Source: an uncultured Coriobacteriaceae bacterium (GTDB taxonomy: Bacteria; Actinomycetota; Coriobacteriia; Coriobacteriales; Coriobacteriaceae). Taken from it: a stretch of 64,000 nucleotides of DNA. The notes beneath the pieces were generated by a model that was not told the DNA's origin, searched no databases, and was given only the letters and a program-made list of their open reading frames with translations. The position numbers and the translations under genes were made by a program. Positions 41,935 to 51,137 of the stretch are shown piece after piece. Within the stretch, counting starts at the first letter, position 1; each line of letters begins with the position of its first letter. The DNA lies in contig CASEER010000003.1 in the NCBI GenBank assembly GCA_949287085.1, positions 1 to 64,000 on the forward strand. Direction: 5' to 3'.

Positions 41935-43326
41935 ATGGAAGCAACTGCCATTATTCTTGCTGCGGGCGAGGGCACCCGCATGAAGTCGAGCCACGCCAAA
42001 GTGGCCCACAAAATCCTGGGAAAACCAATGATCAACTGGGTGGTTGACGCCACGCTCGCCGCCGGTTGCCCGCACATCATCGTGGTGGTGGGCAGCCACG
42101 CCGACGAGGTGCGCGCCATCATTGACGCCTCGTACCAGGACGCCGCGGCCACCATTGAGTGCGTAGAGCAGACCGAGCGCCTGGGCACCGGCCACGCAGT
42201 CAAGGTCGCGCTTGAGGCGAGCGGCATTGTGGAGGGCCCGGTTGTGGTGCTCAACGGCGACCTGCCGCTCATCCAGCCCGAGACCATCGAGCACTTTGCC
42301 GCCACCGTTGCCACCGGCGAGACCGCCGCGGCGGCGCTCTCCATGCTGCCGCCCGACCCGTTTGGCTACGGCCGCATCGTGCTTGACGACACCGGCTCGC
42401 TCGTGGAAATCGTCGAGCAGAAGGATTGCACGCCCGAGCAGGCCGCCATACAGGAGTGCAACGCCGGGTGCTACGCGTTTGACGGTGCGCAGCTGGCCGC
42501 GCACATCGGCGACATCACCAACGACAATGCCCAGGGCGAGTACTACCTGCCCGACATGCTCGCCATCCTGCGCGAAGCTGGGCAGCACGTTACCTCGTTC
42601 TGCTGCGACGACTACCGCGATGCCCTGGGCGTGAACAGCCGTACGCAGCTGGCCGAGCTCACCGCCATCGCGCGCGGCCGCATCAACGAGGCGCTCATGG
42701 CCGAAGGAGTCACCTTTATTGACCCCTCTCTCGCCTGGATTGGCCCCGACTGCACCGTTGGACGCGACACGGTCATTTGGCCGCTCACCTTTATGGACGG
42801 CACCTGCACCATCGGCGAGGGCTGCGAGGTTGGTCCCAACACGCGCCTTACCAACGTAACCTGCGGCAACAACAGCTCGCTCAACGAAACCGTAGCCATC
42901 GACGTGGTCATTGAGAACGAGGTCACCTGCGGCCCGCGCGCCTACCTGCGCCCCGGCACGCACCTGCTTGACCGCGCGCACGTGGGCACGCACGTCGAGA
43001 TCAAGAAATCCACCATTGGCGAAGGCTCCAAGGTCCCGCATCTCTCTTACATTGGCGACACCACCATGGGGTCGGGCGTCAACATTGGCGCGGGCTCCAT
43101 TACCTGCAATTACGACGGCGTCCACAAGAACCCCACCACCATTGGCGACAACACGTTCATTGGCTCGAACACCATGATGGTGGCGCCCGTGAACATTGGG
43201 TCAAACGCGGTGACGGGCGCTGGCGGTACTATTACCAAGGATGTTCCTGACGGCGCACTCGCCCTCGAGCGCACCGATCAGCGCATCATAGCCGGATACA
43301 CCGAGCGCAAGCGCGCACGGCAGTAG
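41935..43326 (+). CDS. glmU: Bifunctional N-acetylglucosamine-1-phosphate uridyltransferase / glucosamine-1-phosphate acetyltransferase
   Basis: This 463-residue enzyme makes UDP-GlcNAc for peptidoglycan. The N-terminal uridyltransferase has LAAGEGTRMKS at residues 8-18 and the UTP/metal motif LNGDLPL. The C-terminal left-handed beta-helix acetyltransferase shows hexapeptide repeats, GVNIGAGSITCNYDG with the family's conserved segment, and FIGSNTMMVAPVNIG. I use the ATG at 41935 with GGGGGAG upstream; the frame is open much earlier. It is followed by prs after 53 bases, the common glmU-prs order. Confidence 0.97.
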   Translation: MEATAIILAAGEGTRMKSSHAKVAHKILGKPMINWVVDATLAAGCPHIIVVVGSHADEVRAIIDASYQDAAATIECVEQTERLGTGHAVKVALEASGIVEGPVVVLNGDLPLIQPETIEHFAATVATGETAAAALSMLPPDPFGYGRIVLDDTGSLVEIVEQKDCTPEQAAIQECNAGCYAFDGAQLAAHIGDITNDNAQGEYYLPDMLAILREAGQHVTSFCCDDYRDALGVNSRTQLAELTAIARGRINEALMAEGVTFIDPSLAWIGPDCTVGRDTVIWPLTFMDGTCTIGEGCEVGPNTRLTNVTCGNNSSLNETVAIDVVIENEVTCGPRAYLRPGTHLLDRAHVGTHVEIKKSTIGEGSKVPHLSYIGDTTMGSGVNIGAGSITCNYDGVHKNPTTIGDNTFIGSNTMMVAPVNIGSNAVTGAGGTITKDVPDGALALERTDQRIIAGYTERKRARQ

Positions 43327-43379
43327 CGGAATCTGTCGGACTCGAACGCCTCACAGTCGAGCAGAAGGAGAAGGGGAAC

Positions 43380-44363
43380 ATGCCCATCAACGACCCATCG
43401 AAAACCGTTGCGATGCAAAAGACGCTGCGCCTGTACTCGGGAACGGCCAACCGGCCGCTCGCCGAAAAGGTTGCCGAGCTGTTGGGGGTCGAGCTTTCGG
43501 GCCTGACACTCGAAAAATTTGCCAACGGCGAGATTTACGCACGCTTCGATGAGACGGTACGCGGTGCAGACGTGTTCTTCATCCAATCCATCTCGGGCAA
43601 CGTGAACGACGCGCTCATGGAGCTCTTCATTGTGGCCGACGCAGCCAAGCGCGCCTCCGCGCGCACCATTACCGCGTGCATCACGCACTACGGCTACGCA
43701 CGCCAGGACCGCAAAGCCGCCCCGCGCGAGCCCATTACCGCGCGCCTGGTGGCCAACCTAATCGAGCGCTCGGGCGTGAACCGCGTTATTACGCTCGACC
43801 TGCACCAGGGTCAGATCCAGGGCTTCTTTGACATCCCGCTGAACCACCTCTCGGCGCTGCCGCTCTTTGGCGAGTACTACAACAACATGCACTTTGATAC
43901 CGAGAACCTGGTTGTGGTGTCGCCCGACGTGGGCCGCGCCAAGGCCGCCAAGAAGCTCTCCGATATGCTCGGTTGCGACCTGGCCATCGCCCACAAGGGC
44001 CGCCCGCGCCACAACGCCGCCGAGGTCATGGGCATCATTGGCGACATCAAGGGCAAGACCTGCATCATCAACGACGACATGATTGACACCGCCGGCACGC
44101 TGTGCGCCAACGTGAAGGAGCTCAAGGCCCTGGGCGCGGGCGACATCTACGTGTGCGCGACGCACGGCATTTTCTCGGGCCCGGCCATCGAGCGCCTGAA
44201 CGACGCGCCGATCGTTGAGTGCGTGGTCACCGACTCCATCCCGGTCAAGGTGGGTGGCAAGATCAAGACCATCACCGTGGCGGACGAGTTTGCCAACGCC
44301 ATCGCAGCCGTGTACGACGAGGAGAGCGTCTCCAAGCTCGTCGGCGGCGACTTCGCACTGTAA
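43380..44363 (+). CDS. prs: Ribose-phosphate pyrophosphokinase
   Basis: This 327-residue enzyme makes PRPP from ribose 5-phosphate and ATP, feeding the purine, pyrimidine, histidine and NAD pathways, including purF in this window. It shows the ATP-binding loop, the flexible loop near CITHYGYARQDRK, the DLHQGQIQGFFDIP signature and the PRPP loop DDMIDTAGTL. Length is typical with a short N-terminal addition. AGAAGGAG precedes the ATG. It follows glmU and is followed by a hairpin and then pth. Confidence 0.97.
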   Translation: MPINDPSKTVAMQKTLRLYSGTANRPLAEKVAELLGVELSGLTLEKFANGEIYARFDETVRGADVFFIQSISGNVNDALMELFIVADAAKRASARTITACITHYGYARQDRKAAPREPITARLVANLIERSGVNRVITLDLHQGQIQGFFDIPLNHLSALPLFGEYYNNMHFDTENLVVVSPDVGRAKAAKKLSDMLGCDLAIAHKGRPRHNAAEVMGIIGDIKGKTCIINDDMIDTAGTLCANVKELKALGAGDIYVCATHGIFSGPAIERLNDAPIVECVVTDSIPVKVGGKIKTITVADEFANAIAAVYDEESVSKLVGGDFAL

Positions 44364-44421
44364 GACACGCAGGGAATCACGTACAGAAGGCGCGCGGTCT
44401 GCACACAACGCATGTCTTAGG

Positions 44422-44447
44422 TAAGGGCCCGCTTCTGCGGGCCCTTA
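44422..44447 (+). terminator. Terminator-like hairpin between prs and pth
   Basis: A perfect 11-bp stem TAAGGGCCCGC/GCGGGCCCTTA with a TTCT loop, but no U-tract after it. It may reduce rather than stop transcription into pth, which starts 21 bases later. Confidence 0.55.
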
Positions 44448-44467
44448 TGCCGCAAAAAGGAGCTTAC

Positions 44468-45097
44468 ATGGCAGCAGCACAACCAATGCCCATCCGCATG
44501 GTGGCGGGGCTCGGCAATCCAGGACCAGATTACGCTGAGACTCGGCACAACGCCGGCTTCCAGACCGTCGACGAGCTTGCGCGGCGAGCAGGCGTTTCGT
44601 ATTGGAAAAACCAGCTGGGCGCCGAAGTTGCCACCACCCGCGTGCGCGATGCAGAAGCCGAGGGCGGCGTGCGCGAGGTCATACTTGTTAAGCCCCAGAG
44701 CTTTATGAACACGAGCGGCGGCCCCATCTCGAAGCTCTGCCGCGAGTACGGCGTGGCGCCCGAGGAGCTGCTTGTGGTGCACGACGAGCTCGACATCCCC
44801 GAGGGCGACGTGCGCGTAAAGGTCGGCGGCGGCCACGCGGGCCACAACGGGCTGCGCTCCATCATCGACAAGTTGGGCAGTCGCGACTTTAGCCGTATCC
44901 GCTTTGGCATTGGCGAGCCTCCGGGAAAGATGTCCACCGCCGATTTTGTGCTCAAGCAGTTGCGCGGCAAGGACGCCGAAGGGTTTGCCGATACCGTCCA
45001 GCGCGCCGCCGATTCCTGCGAGCTGGCCCTCATGCACGGCGTTATCTACGCGCGCGATCACGTCAACGGAGCCGCTGCCAACAACGGCAAGCACTAA
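44468..45097 (+). CDS. pth: Peptidyl-tRNA hydrolase
   Basis: This 209-residue enzyme recycles peptidyl-tRNA. It shows the N-terminal GLGNPGPDYAETRHNAGF with the catalytic His, then KPQSFMNTSG and the signature GGHAGHNGLRSI with the conserved Asn and His. The ATG at 44468 has AAAAAGGAG upstream; the frame is open earlier without a site. It is the last gene of the glmU-prs-pth run, and no clear terminator follows. Confidence 0.96.
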   Translation: MAAAQPMPIRMVAGLGNPGPDYAETRHNAGFQTVDELARRAGVSYWKNQLGAEVATTRVRDAEAEGGVREVILVKPQSFMNTSGGPISKLCREYGVAPEELLVVHDELDIPEGDVRVKVGGGHAGHNGLRSIIDKLGSRDFSRIRFGIGEPPGKMSTADFVLKQLRGKDAEGFADTVQRAADSCELALMHGVIYARDHVNGAAANNGKH

Positions 45098-45308
45098 CGG
45101 CAGAACAACATAGAGGACATCGCACAAATACAGCCCCGGACCGGAGCGGTTGGGCGCGCATCCGTCAAATTGGCGCACCGACGTCTACGCGGCGAAGCGG
45201 CCCCTGTCGCACACCACGGCTCCCGCGGCGGGGCGGTCTATGCAACATACCGCAAGCCCCCGCAGCGGAACCGTCCGCACCGCTCACCCAATAGCGCCCC
45301 GCCCCTGC

Positions 45309-45336
45309 GTCGAACGCACAGGCAGCGGGGTATAAT
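45309..45336 (+). promoter_or_regulatory. Promoter of the NfnAB-like operon
   Basis: A perfect TATAAT at 45331-45336 with a weak -35 (GTCGAA, 45309-45314, 16 bases upstream). The leader to the start codon is about 100 bases. The rest of the 346-base gap 45098-45443 contains G/C-rich imperfect repeats and no recognisable RNA gene. Confidence 0.55.
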
Positions 45337-45443
45337 CGGTCTTGTGTGTGCAGGCAGGAGCCCAAGCGCACGCGCCGGCGCGCCATCTGCAGGCGCCCGC
45401 GCTGCCACCGTAGCCGCCCTGCCTCGTTCTAGAGAGGGGTTCT

Positions 45444-46283
45444 ATGTTCAAGATCCTGAAAAAGACGCAGTTCTCGGAGAAGGTCTTCGAGTTCCGCGTC
45501 CACGCGCCCAGGATGGCCAAGCATGCGCACGCGGGCCAGTTCCTCATGGTGCGCATCAACGAGACCGGCGAGCGCGTGCCGTTCACCTTTGCCAACTGGA
45601 ACCCGGAGGAGGGCTGGATCGAGTTCATCTTCATGGTCGTGGGCAAGACGACCGAGTGCCTGTCCAAGCTCAACGAGGGTGACGAGATTCAGGACATCAC
45701 GGGGCCGCTGGGCTGCCCGACCGAGATCGAGGGCGACCGCGTGGTCATTCTCGGCGGCGGCGTGGGCCTGGCCATTGCCTACCCCGTCGCACGCACCATG
45801 TGCGAAGCCGGCAAGAAGGTCTCCGTCATCATGGGCGCCCGCACCAAGGACCTGCTCATCCTGACCGAGCAGTTTGAGGCCCTGCCGCTCGAGAACCTCT
45901 TCATTACCACTGACGACGGCTCGATGGGCGAGAAGGGCGTGGTCACGGCCCCGCTCGAGCGCCTGTGCGAAGCCGACGCGATTGACTCCGCCTTTGCCGT
46001 TGGCCCCGTGCCCATGATGAAGTTCTCGTCGCTCACCTGCCAGAAGTACAACGTGCCCATTGTGGCGTCGCTCAACCCCATCATGGTTGACGGCACCGGC
46101 ATGTGCGGCTGCTGCCGCGTTGAGGTGGGCGGCAAGACCCAGTTCGCCTGCGTTGACGGCCCCGACTTTGACGCAACCCAGGTTGACTGGGACGACCTCG
46201 CCAAGCGCCAGGCTACCTACCGCACCGAAGAGGCCGCGTCCATGAAGCATTATGAGGAGGAGTGCGCATGCCAGCAGAAGTAA
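45444..46283 (+). CDS. NfnA-like flavoprotein subunit (sulfide dehydrogenase / ferredoxin-NADP+ reductase family)
   Basis: This 279-residue subunit has an FAD-binding beta-barrel (GQFLMVRINETGERVPFTF), an NAD(P)-binding domain (VILGGGVGLAIAYP) and a C-terminal [2Fe-2S] motif (GTGMCGCCRVEV, then FACVDGPDFD). This is the layout of NfnA in NADH-dependent reduced-ferredoxin:NADP+ oxidoreductase and of the sulfide dehydrogenase small subunit. With its partner it should interconvert NADH, ferredoxin and NADPH by flavin bifurcation. The partner gene overlaps by 16 bases. Which of the reactions dominates cannot be told from sequence. Confidence 0.88.
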   Translation: MFKILKKTQFSEKVFEFRVHAPRMAKHAHAGQFLMVRINETGERVPFTFANWNPEEGWIEFIFMVVGKTTECLSKLNEGDEIQDITGPLGCPTEIEGDRVVILGGGVGLAIAYPVARTMCEAGKKVSVIMGARTKDLLILTEQFEALPLENLFITTDDGSMGEKGVVTAPLERLCEADAIDSAFAVGPVPMMKFSSLTCQKYNVPIVASLNPIMVDGTGMCGCCRVEVGGKTQFACVDGPDFDATQVDWDDLAKRQATYRTEEAASMKHYEEECACQQK

Positions 46284-47704
46284 CCGGCACTGCGAACGCA
46301 GCTACCGAACCCAAGAAATATCGTCCGAGCCGCGGCCCGCGCGTTGCCCCCAACGAGGAGCCCGCTGCCGAGCGCGCTCGCGACTTCCGCCCCGTTGACA
46401 CCGGCTTTACCAAGGCCGATGCCATTGCCGAGGCCAACCGCTGCCTGGACTGCAAGAAGCCCCTCTGCATGGAGGGCTGCCCCGTGGGCGTAAAAATCCC
46501 GCAGTTCATCGAGCAGATCCGCAACGAGGACTGGGCAGGCGCACTCGAGACCATCAAGCAGGACAACCTGCTCCCTTCCGTGTGCGGCCGCGTGTGCCCG
46601 CAGGAAGACCAGTGCGAGGGCAAGTGCATCCTGGGCCGCAAGGGCGAGCCCGTGGCCATTGGCCAGCTCGAGCGCATGGTGGGCGACATGGCCGAGGAGG
46701 TGGGCAAGGCCCCCGAGGTCAAGCCCAAGAATGGCAAGAAGGTCGCCATCGTGGGTTCCGGCCCCAGCGGCATTGCCTGCGCGGGCGAGCTTGCGCGCGA
46801 GGGATTTGACGTCACCGTCTTCGAGGCGTTCTTTACGGGCGGCGGCGTGCTGACCTACGGCATCCCCGAGTTCCGTCTGCCCAAGACCATCGTCAAGCGC
46901 GAGATCGACAGCCTGGAGCAGCTCGGCGTCCACTTTGAATACAACTCGGTGGCGGGCCGCCTCTTTACCGCGGAGGAGCTCTTTGACGAGGACGGCTTTG
47001 ACGCGCTCTACCTGGCCGTGGGTGCGGGCTTGCCGCGCTTCCTCAACGTGCCCGGCGAGAACCTCCCCGGCGTGTACTGCGCCAACGAGTTCCTCACGCG
47101 CACCAACCTTATGAAGGCGTACGACTTCCCCGAGTACGACACCCCCATCAAGCACGGCAAGCGGGTCGTCGTGTTTGGCGGCGGCAACGTGGCCATGGAC
47201 GCCGCGCGCACCGCGCTGCGCTTGGGTGCCGACAAGGTGACGCTCGCCTACCGCCGCACCGAGGCCGAGATGCCCGCCCGTAAGGCCGAGATTCACCACG
47301 CCAAGGAAGAGGGCATTGAGTTCCTGGAGCTCGTGAGCCCCATTGAGTTCACCGCGGGCGAGGATGGCTTTGTGAACGCCATTCGCCTGCAGAAGATGGA
47401 GCTCGGCGAGCCCGATGACTCCGGTCGTCGTCGCCCCGTGCCTATTGAGGGCGAGACGCTCGAAATTCCGTGCGACATTGCCATCACCGCCATTGGCACG
47501 AACGCGAATCCATTTGCCGGCCCGGCGTCGGGCGTGGAGCCCAACAAGTGGGGCTACATCGACACCGACGACGATGGCCGCACGTCGAACCCGCGTGTGT
47601 GGGCTGGCGGCGACATCGTGACCGGTGCCGCGACGGTCATCCTGGCCATGGGCGCTGGCAAGAAGGCCGCTGCATCCATTAAGAAGACGTTGCTGGCCGA
47701 GTAA
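46268..47704 (+). CDS. NfnB-like / glutamate-synthase-small-subunit-family oxidoreductase
   Basis: This 478-residue partner resembles the GltD family. The N-terminus binds two [4Fe-4S] clusters (CLDCKKPLCMEGCPVG and CGRVCPQEDQCEGKC). Two dinucleotide folds follow (VAIVGSGPSGIACAGELA, VVVFGGGNVAMDAARTAL) and a C-terminal FAD loop (VWAGGDIVTGAATVI). No glutamate synthase large subunit is nearby, and the adjacent NfnA-like subunit points to an NfnAB or sulfide dehydrogenase complex. The start ATG overlaps the upstream gene, and GAGGAGG lies inside it. Confidence 0.88.
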   Translation: MPAEVTGTANAATEPKKYRPSRGPRVAPNEEPAAERARDFRPVDTGFTKADAIAEANRCLDCKKPLCMEGCPVGVKIPQFIEQIRNEDWAGALETIKQDNLLPSVCGRVCPQEDQCEGKCILGRKGEPVAIGQLERMVGDMAEEVGKAPEVKPKNGKKVAIVGSGPSGIACAGELAREGFDVTVFEAFFTGGGVLTYGIPEFRLPKTIVKREIDSLEQLGVHFEYNSVAGRLFTAEELFDEDGFDALYLAVGAGLPRFLNVPGENLPGVYCANEFLTRTNLMKAYDFPEYDTPIKHGKRVVVFGGGNVAMDAARTALRLGADKVTLAYRRTEAEMPARKAEIHHAKEEGIEFLELVSPIEFTAGEDGFVNAIRLQKMELGEPDDSGRRRPVPIEGETLEIPCDIAITAIGTNANPFAGPASGVEPNKWGYIDTDDDGRTSNPRVWAGGDIVTGAATVILAMGAGKKAAASIKKTLLAE

Positions 47705-47736
47705 ACGCACCTGCCTGCGCACCACGCGCTCCATAC

Positions 47737-47770
47737 AAGGCCGCCGTTGGAAACCCCAGCGGCGGCCTTT
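47737..47770 (+). terminator. Terminator after the NfnAB-like operon
   Basis: Stem AAGGCCGCCG/CGGCGGCCTT with a 12-base loop, followed by TTGTTG. It lies 33 bases beyond the stop. Confidence 0.85.
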
Positions 47771-47800
47771 GTTGTAACGTTCATCGCTCATAGCGCACAG

Positions 47801-47836
47801 AAAAACGGCGGCCCGGAAAACGCTTCGGGCCGCCGT
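47801..47836 (-). terminator. Terminator after the cytidylate-kinase-like gene
   Basis: On the minus strand stem ACGGCGGCCCG/CGGGCCGCCGT with a 10-base loop, then TTTTTCTG. It closes the minus-strand ABC transporter run. Confidence 0.92.
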
Positions 47837-47867
47837 CATGTAAACACGCATGCGAAACGTAGCAGGC

Positions 47868-48623
47868 TTACTTCACCTTCGCCGCCACATGCAGGGTGTC
47901 ATCGTCTTCGATCACCGTACGCGGCGCGGTAGCCTTTTTCTCATCCAGCCCCAGCTCGCGCAGCTTGGAGCGGTATGCCGCGGCAATCACGTCAACGCAG
48001 CCCTGACGCCCCAGCTTAGCGCGGTTGACCACCAGGTCCTTGCCCATGTCCATGCGCCACTTACCGGCCGAATAGCGCTTGTAGAACTGCTCACGCGCGC
48101 GCTGCTGCTTTTTAACCAGCTGCGCACCCTTGTAATGGTTGAGACCGCGCTTCTTGCTCACGATCTCAATGCGGTCCTCAAGCGGCGCGGTCACGAGCAC
48201 GGCGATGTGGTTGGGATTCGTGCGCAGCAGGTAGTCGGACAGACGGCCCTCAATGATGCAGCTCTCGGTGGAACCCAGGTCGATGATCACCTGCGCCATC
48301 TTTTCAAAGAGCTTGTCCGCCAGGTTGCGCGCGTCCACCCGGTCGGGCAAGAAGGCCAGGTTCTCGGCCGCCAGCTGCTCGTCATAGGCGGCAATGCGGT
48401 CCATGGATTCGCCCGTACGCAGGCTCGAGCGCACCAGAATCTCGTTGTCGTACAGCGGGATGCCCAGCTCGGCCGAAAGCATCTTGCCGATCTCGTGGCC
48501 CTCGGCGCCAAAGTCGCGCGCGATGGTAATGACCACCGGCTGACCGGCACGCTCGGCCTCAGACGCGGCAACACGCGCCTCGAGCGACTCGCGCCGTTTT
48601 TTAAGCTGCGGAATGATGCCCAT
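47868..48623 (-). CDS. Cytidylate kinase-like protein
   Basis: This 251-residue protein of the cytidylate-kinase-like family has an N-terminal segment VVITIARDFGAEGHEIGKML resembling a nucleotide-binding loop, then PLYDNEILVRSS and an Arg-rich middle. The GxxGxGK P-loop of classic Cmk is not intact, so substrate and activity are uncertain. It lies 38 bases after the amino-acid permease genes and is probably co-transcribed with them, a link I cannot explain by pathway. GGAGG precedes the ATG at 48623. Confidence 0.8.
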   Translation of the reverse strand: MGIIPQLKKRRESLEARVAASEAERAGQPVVITIARDFGAEGHEIGKMLSAELGIPLYDNEILVRSSLRTGESMDRIAAYDEQLAAENLAFLPDRVDARNLADKLFEKMAQVIIDLGSTESCIIEGRLSDYLLRTNPNHIAVLVTAPLEDRIEIVSKKRGLNHYKGAQLVKKQQRAREQFYKRYSAGKWRMDMGKDLVVNRAKLGRQGCVDVIAAAYRSKLRELGLDEKKATAPRTVIEDDDTLHVAAKVK

Positions 48624-48661
48624 GATGCCTCCCCTATGCACGCAAACCGCTGGTCCACGCG

Positions 48662-49309
48662 CTACGCGGCCACCACGCGGCGCTGGTACGCACGCACGAT
48701 GAGCGAAATACCAAAGTTCAACACGAAGTATAGCAAGAACACGAGCGCGTACACCAAGAGCGTCTGCGCAAGGTCGTTGGCCTGACCCATAACGACCTTT
48801 GAGTTAAACATAAGCTCAGCCACGTTGATGCCCGCCAGGTACGAGGAGTCCTTGATCACCGTGGTGCACTGGCTAAAGAGCGCCGGCACGATGGTCTTGA
48901 ACGTCTGCGGCAAGATGATGAGCCGCATGGTGGCAAAGAAGCCAAAGCCCTGGCTCTGCGCCGCCTCAAACTGGCTCTTGGGGATGGCGTTGAGGCCGCC
49001 GCGCACGATCTCGGCAATAACCGCAGAGGTAAAGATCGTAAACGCCAGCACCGAAATAAAGACGTCGGAGCCCTTGACCGTAAAGTAGATAAACAGAATC
49101 CACAGCAGGTTAGGCGTGCAGCGGAAGAGCTCAATATAGGCGCTCACCAGCCAGCGGAACACCGAAAGCTTGCCGCGGCAGTACTGCTTTACGAGCGCGA
49201 GCACCGTGCCCACGATGATGGAGAACACGATGGCAAGCGCCGAGATCTCGAGCGTCTTGATAAATCCGTTGAGGATGAAGGTGACGTTTGCTTGGGTAAA
49301 GATTTCCAT
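48662..49309 (-). CDS. Amino-acid ABC transporter permease, second subunit
   Basis: This 215-residue inner-membrane permease of the His/Glu/Gln type has five helices, the EAA-loop signature GGLNAIPKSQFEAAQSQG and an N-terminal FxxGFIKTLEISALAI. It is separated from the first permease gene by three bases and has GGAGG overlapping that gene. With its partner it forms the membrane channel for the amino acid delivered by the binding protein encoded upstream. Confidence 0.93.
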   Translation of the reverse strand: MEIFTQANVTFILNGFIKTLEISALAIVFSIIVGTVLALVKQYCRGKLSVFRWLVSAYIELFRCTPNLLWILFIYFTVKGSDVFISVLAFTIFTSAVIAEIVRGGLNAIPKSQFEAAQSQGFGFFATMRLIILPQTFKTIVPALFSQCTTVIKDSSYLAGINVAELMFNSKVVMGQANDLAQTLLVYALVFLLYFVLNFGISLIVRAYQRRVVAA

Positions 49310-49312
49310 GGC

Positions 49313-50062
49313 TTACGCCTCCTTCGCAGGCTCGACGGACGTGATGCCCGGGATGTTCTTGGCGCGCGGGCGCTTTTTGGCACGGCGCTCCAGCCACTGG
49401 ACCAGCAGGGCCAGCGGGAAGCAGATGACAAAGTACAGCACGCAGGCCATGATGTAGCCCTGCAGGTAGCCGTACGTGGACACGAAGTTGTCCGCGTTGT
49501 ACATAAGGTCGCCACCGGCAATAAGCGCCAGCACCGAGGTGTTCTTCACCAGGTTGAGCACCTGGTTGCAGAGCGGGGGCAGAATGACCTTAAAGGTCTG
49601 CGGCAGAATCACGTAGCGATACGCCTGCACGCGGCTAAAGCCCTGCGAGAGTGCCGCCTCCATTTGGCCGCGCGGCACGGACTCGATGCCCGTGCGAATG
49701 ACCTCGGACACGTAAGCCGCATGGTAGAGGCCCACGCCCACGGCACCGATGGCAAAGGCCGAAAGGCGCACGGGCGACGGCGTGCCCAGAATTGCCTGCA
49801 GCACGCGCGGACCGGCCATGTAGTAGAAAAAGACCTGCACGGGCAGCGGCGTGTTCTGGAAGAACTCAACGTATACGCGGCTGATTCCGCGCAAAACGCG
49901 TGAGCGCGTGGTTGAGAACACACCCAAGATGGTACCGAGCACCATCGAGATAATCAGACCGGCAACGACCACCTGGAGCGTAAAGGCAAAACCCTGCCAG
50001 AACCCATCCATCGAGTCGAGCGTAATCTGCCATCGTCTTGGGTCAAAAAGACCGTCGAGCAT
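49313..50062 (-). CDS. Amino-acid ABC transporter permease, first subunit
   Basis: This 249-residue permease has five to six helices and the EAA loop RTGIESVPRGQMEAALSQG. The N-terminus carries a short amphipathic stretch before helix 1, and the C-terminus ends in a basic tail (RRAKKRPRAKNIPG). GGAAGG precedes the ATG. It follows the binding-protein gene after 182 bases that contain a stem-loop and is tightly linked to the second permease gene. Confidence 0.93.
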   Translation of the reverse strand: MLDGLFDPRRWQITLDSMDGFWQGFAFTLQVVVAGLIISMVLGTILGVFSTTRSRVLRGISRVYVEFFQNTPLPVQVFFYYMAGPRVLQAILGTPSPVRLSAFAIGAVGVGLYHAAYVSEVIRTGIESVPRGQMEAALSQGFSRVQAYRYVILPQTFKVILPPLCNQVLNLVKNTSVLALIAGGDLMYNADNFVSTYGYLQGYIMACVLYFVICFPLALLVQWLERRAKKRPRAKNIPGITSVEPAKEA

Positions 50063-50105
50063 AGCACTTCCTTCCTACCAAACCCCTCAGGGACGAGGTG
50101 CATTT

Positions 50106-50143
50106 TGGGACGCGTTAGCCTGCGCGGGGGCAAGCGCGTCCCA
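50106..50143 (-). other. Intercistronic stem-loop after the binding-protein gene
   Basis: TGGGACGCG (50106-50114) pairs with CGCGTCCCA (50135-50143), 9 bp with a 20-base loop. On the minus strand it is followed by A residues, so it is not an intrinsic terminator. Stem-loops in this position often protect the binding-protein mRNA from 3' decay. Confidence 0.6.
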
Positions 50144-50244
50144 TAAGGTACCCTTACCGAGGGAAGAGCGGGCGACCGCCCGGACACGCCGTGGAACTTC
50201 CACCACAGCACACCCCAGCGATCGCCGCGCAACCTGCGAATCCG

Positions 50245-51108
50245 TTAGACGAGGCCCCAGGTCTTGACTTCCTTGTCAAGCCAGCCGTCATCAAGCAGCT
50301 TGTTCACCGTGTCGTCCACAACCTTCGAAAGGTCGGAGCCCTTCTTGGTGGCCACGCCGTAATCCTGCGTGCCGAACTCGATCTCGGGCTGGACGAGCTC
50401 CTTGTTGTCGTTCATATAGGTGTTGAGCGTGGAGCGGTCCATGGCGAACGCGTCGATGTTTCCGCTCTCGAGCGCGGAGTTAATGGACGGATAGTCCGGG
50501 TACTCCTTGAACTCGGGCGTCGCGTCGATCTTCTTGTCAGAGAGCATCTGCGTCACCGCGTCCTTGGTGGTGGAGCCCTGCGACACGCCGATGACCTTGC
50601 CATCGAGGTCTTCCATCTTGGTGATGCCGGAGCTCTTCATAACCATGATGCCCACCGAGTCGGTGCGGTACGGAGTCGAGAAGTCCCAGTCCTTCTGACG
50701 CTCCGGGGTGATGGTGTAGGTAGCGCACACGATGTCGAGCGTGTCGTTATCAATGAGCGGGCCACGGGTCTTGGGCGTCACCGTGGTGAAGTCGCAGAGA
50801 CCCTTGTCCTTGGCATCATCATATGAGGTGCCCAGCACGGCCGCCGCGATCTGGTAGCAGAGGTTGATCTCGAGGCCCTCGTACTCGTTGGTGTCGGTGT
50901 TGAGGTAGCCGTAGCCTAGCACGTCGGCCTTAACGCCGCAGTTGAGCTTGCCGCGGTCCTTGATGGTCTGAAGCTTGGAGCTGCTGTCGTCCGACGAGGA
51001 GCCCGAGCCGGATCCCTTCGAGCCGCCGTTGCAGCCCGCAAGACCCAGGCCAGCGAGCGCCGCGGAGGCACCTGTTACCTTGAGAAAGTTTCGACGAGTC
51101 ATAGCCAT
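50245..51108 (-). CDS. Amino-acid ABC transporter substrate-binding lipoprotein, Tat-type signal
   Basis: This 287-residue periplasmic-binding-type protein has a signal with the twin-arginine motif TRRNFLK (residues 4-10) and a lipobox LAGC with the lipidated Cys26, then a Gly/Ser-rich linker. The mature part has the two-lobe polar amino-acid binding fold (GYLNTDTNEYEGLEINL, then GKVIGVSQGSTTKDAV). Ligand class is polar amino acid, perhaps glutamine or glutamate. It lies between the ATPase gene and the permease genes. I start at the ATG at 51108 with GGGGGAT upstream. Confidence 0.93.
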   Translation of the reverse strand: MAMTRRNFLKVTGASAALAGLGLAGCNGGSKGSGSGSSSDDSSSKLQTIKDRGKLNCGVKADVLGYGYLNTDTNEYEGLEINLCYQIAAAVLGTSYDDAKDKGLCDFTTVTPKTRGPLIDNDTLDIVCATYTITPERQKDWDFSTPYRTDSVGIMVMKSSGITKMEDLDGKVIGVSQGSTTKDAVTQMLSDKKIDATPEFKEYPDYPSINSALESGNIDAFAMDRSTLNTYMNDNKELVQPEIEFGTQDYGVATKKGSDLSKVVDDTVNKLLDDGWLDKEVKTWGLV

Positions 51109-51137
51109 GATGTATCCCCCTTCGTTCGAACTTGGGT

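Noticed and set aside
45098-45443. RNase P RNA, tmRNA or other stable RNA in the gap after pth
   Set aside because: None of the conserved sequence blocks is visible; only a promoter is supported.
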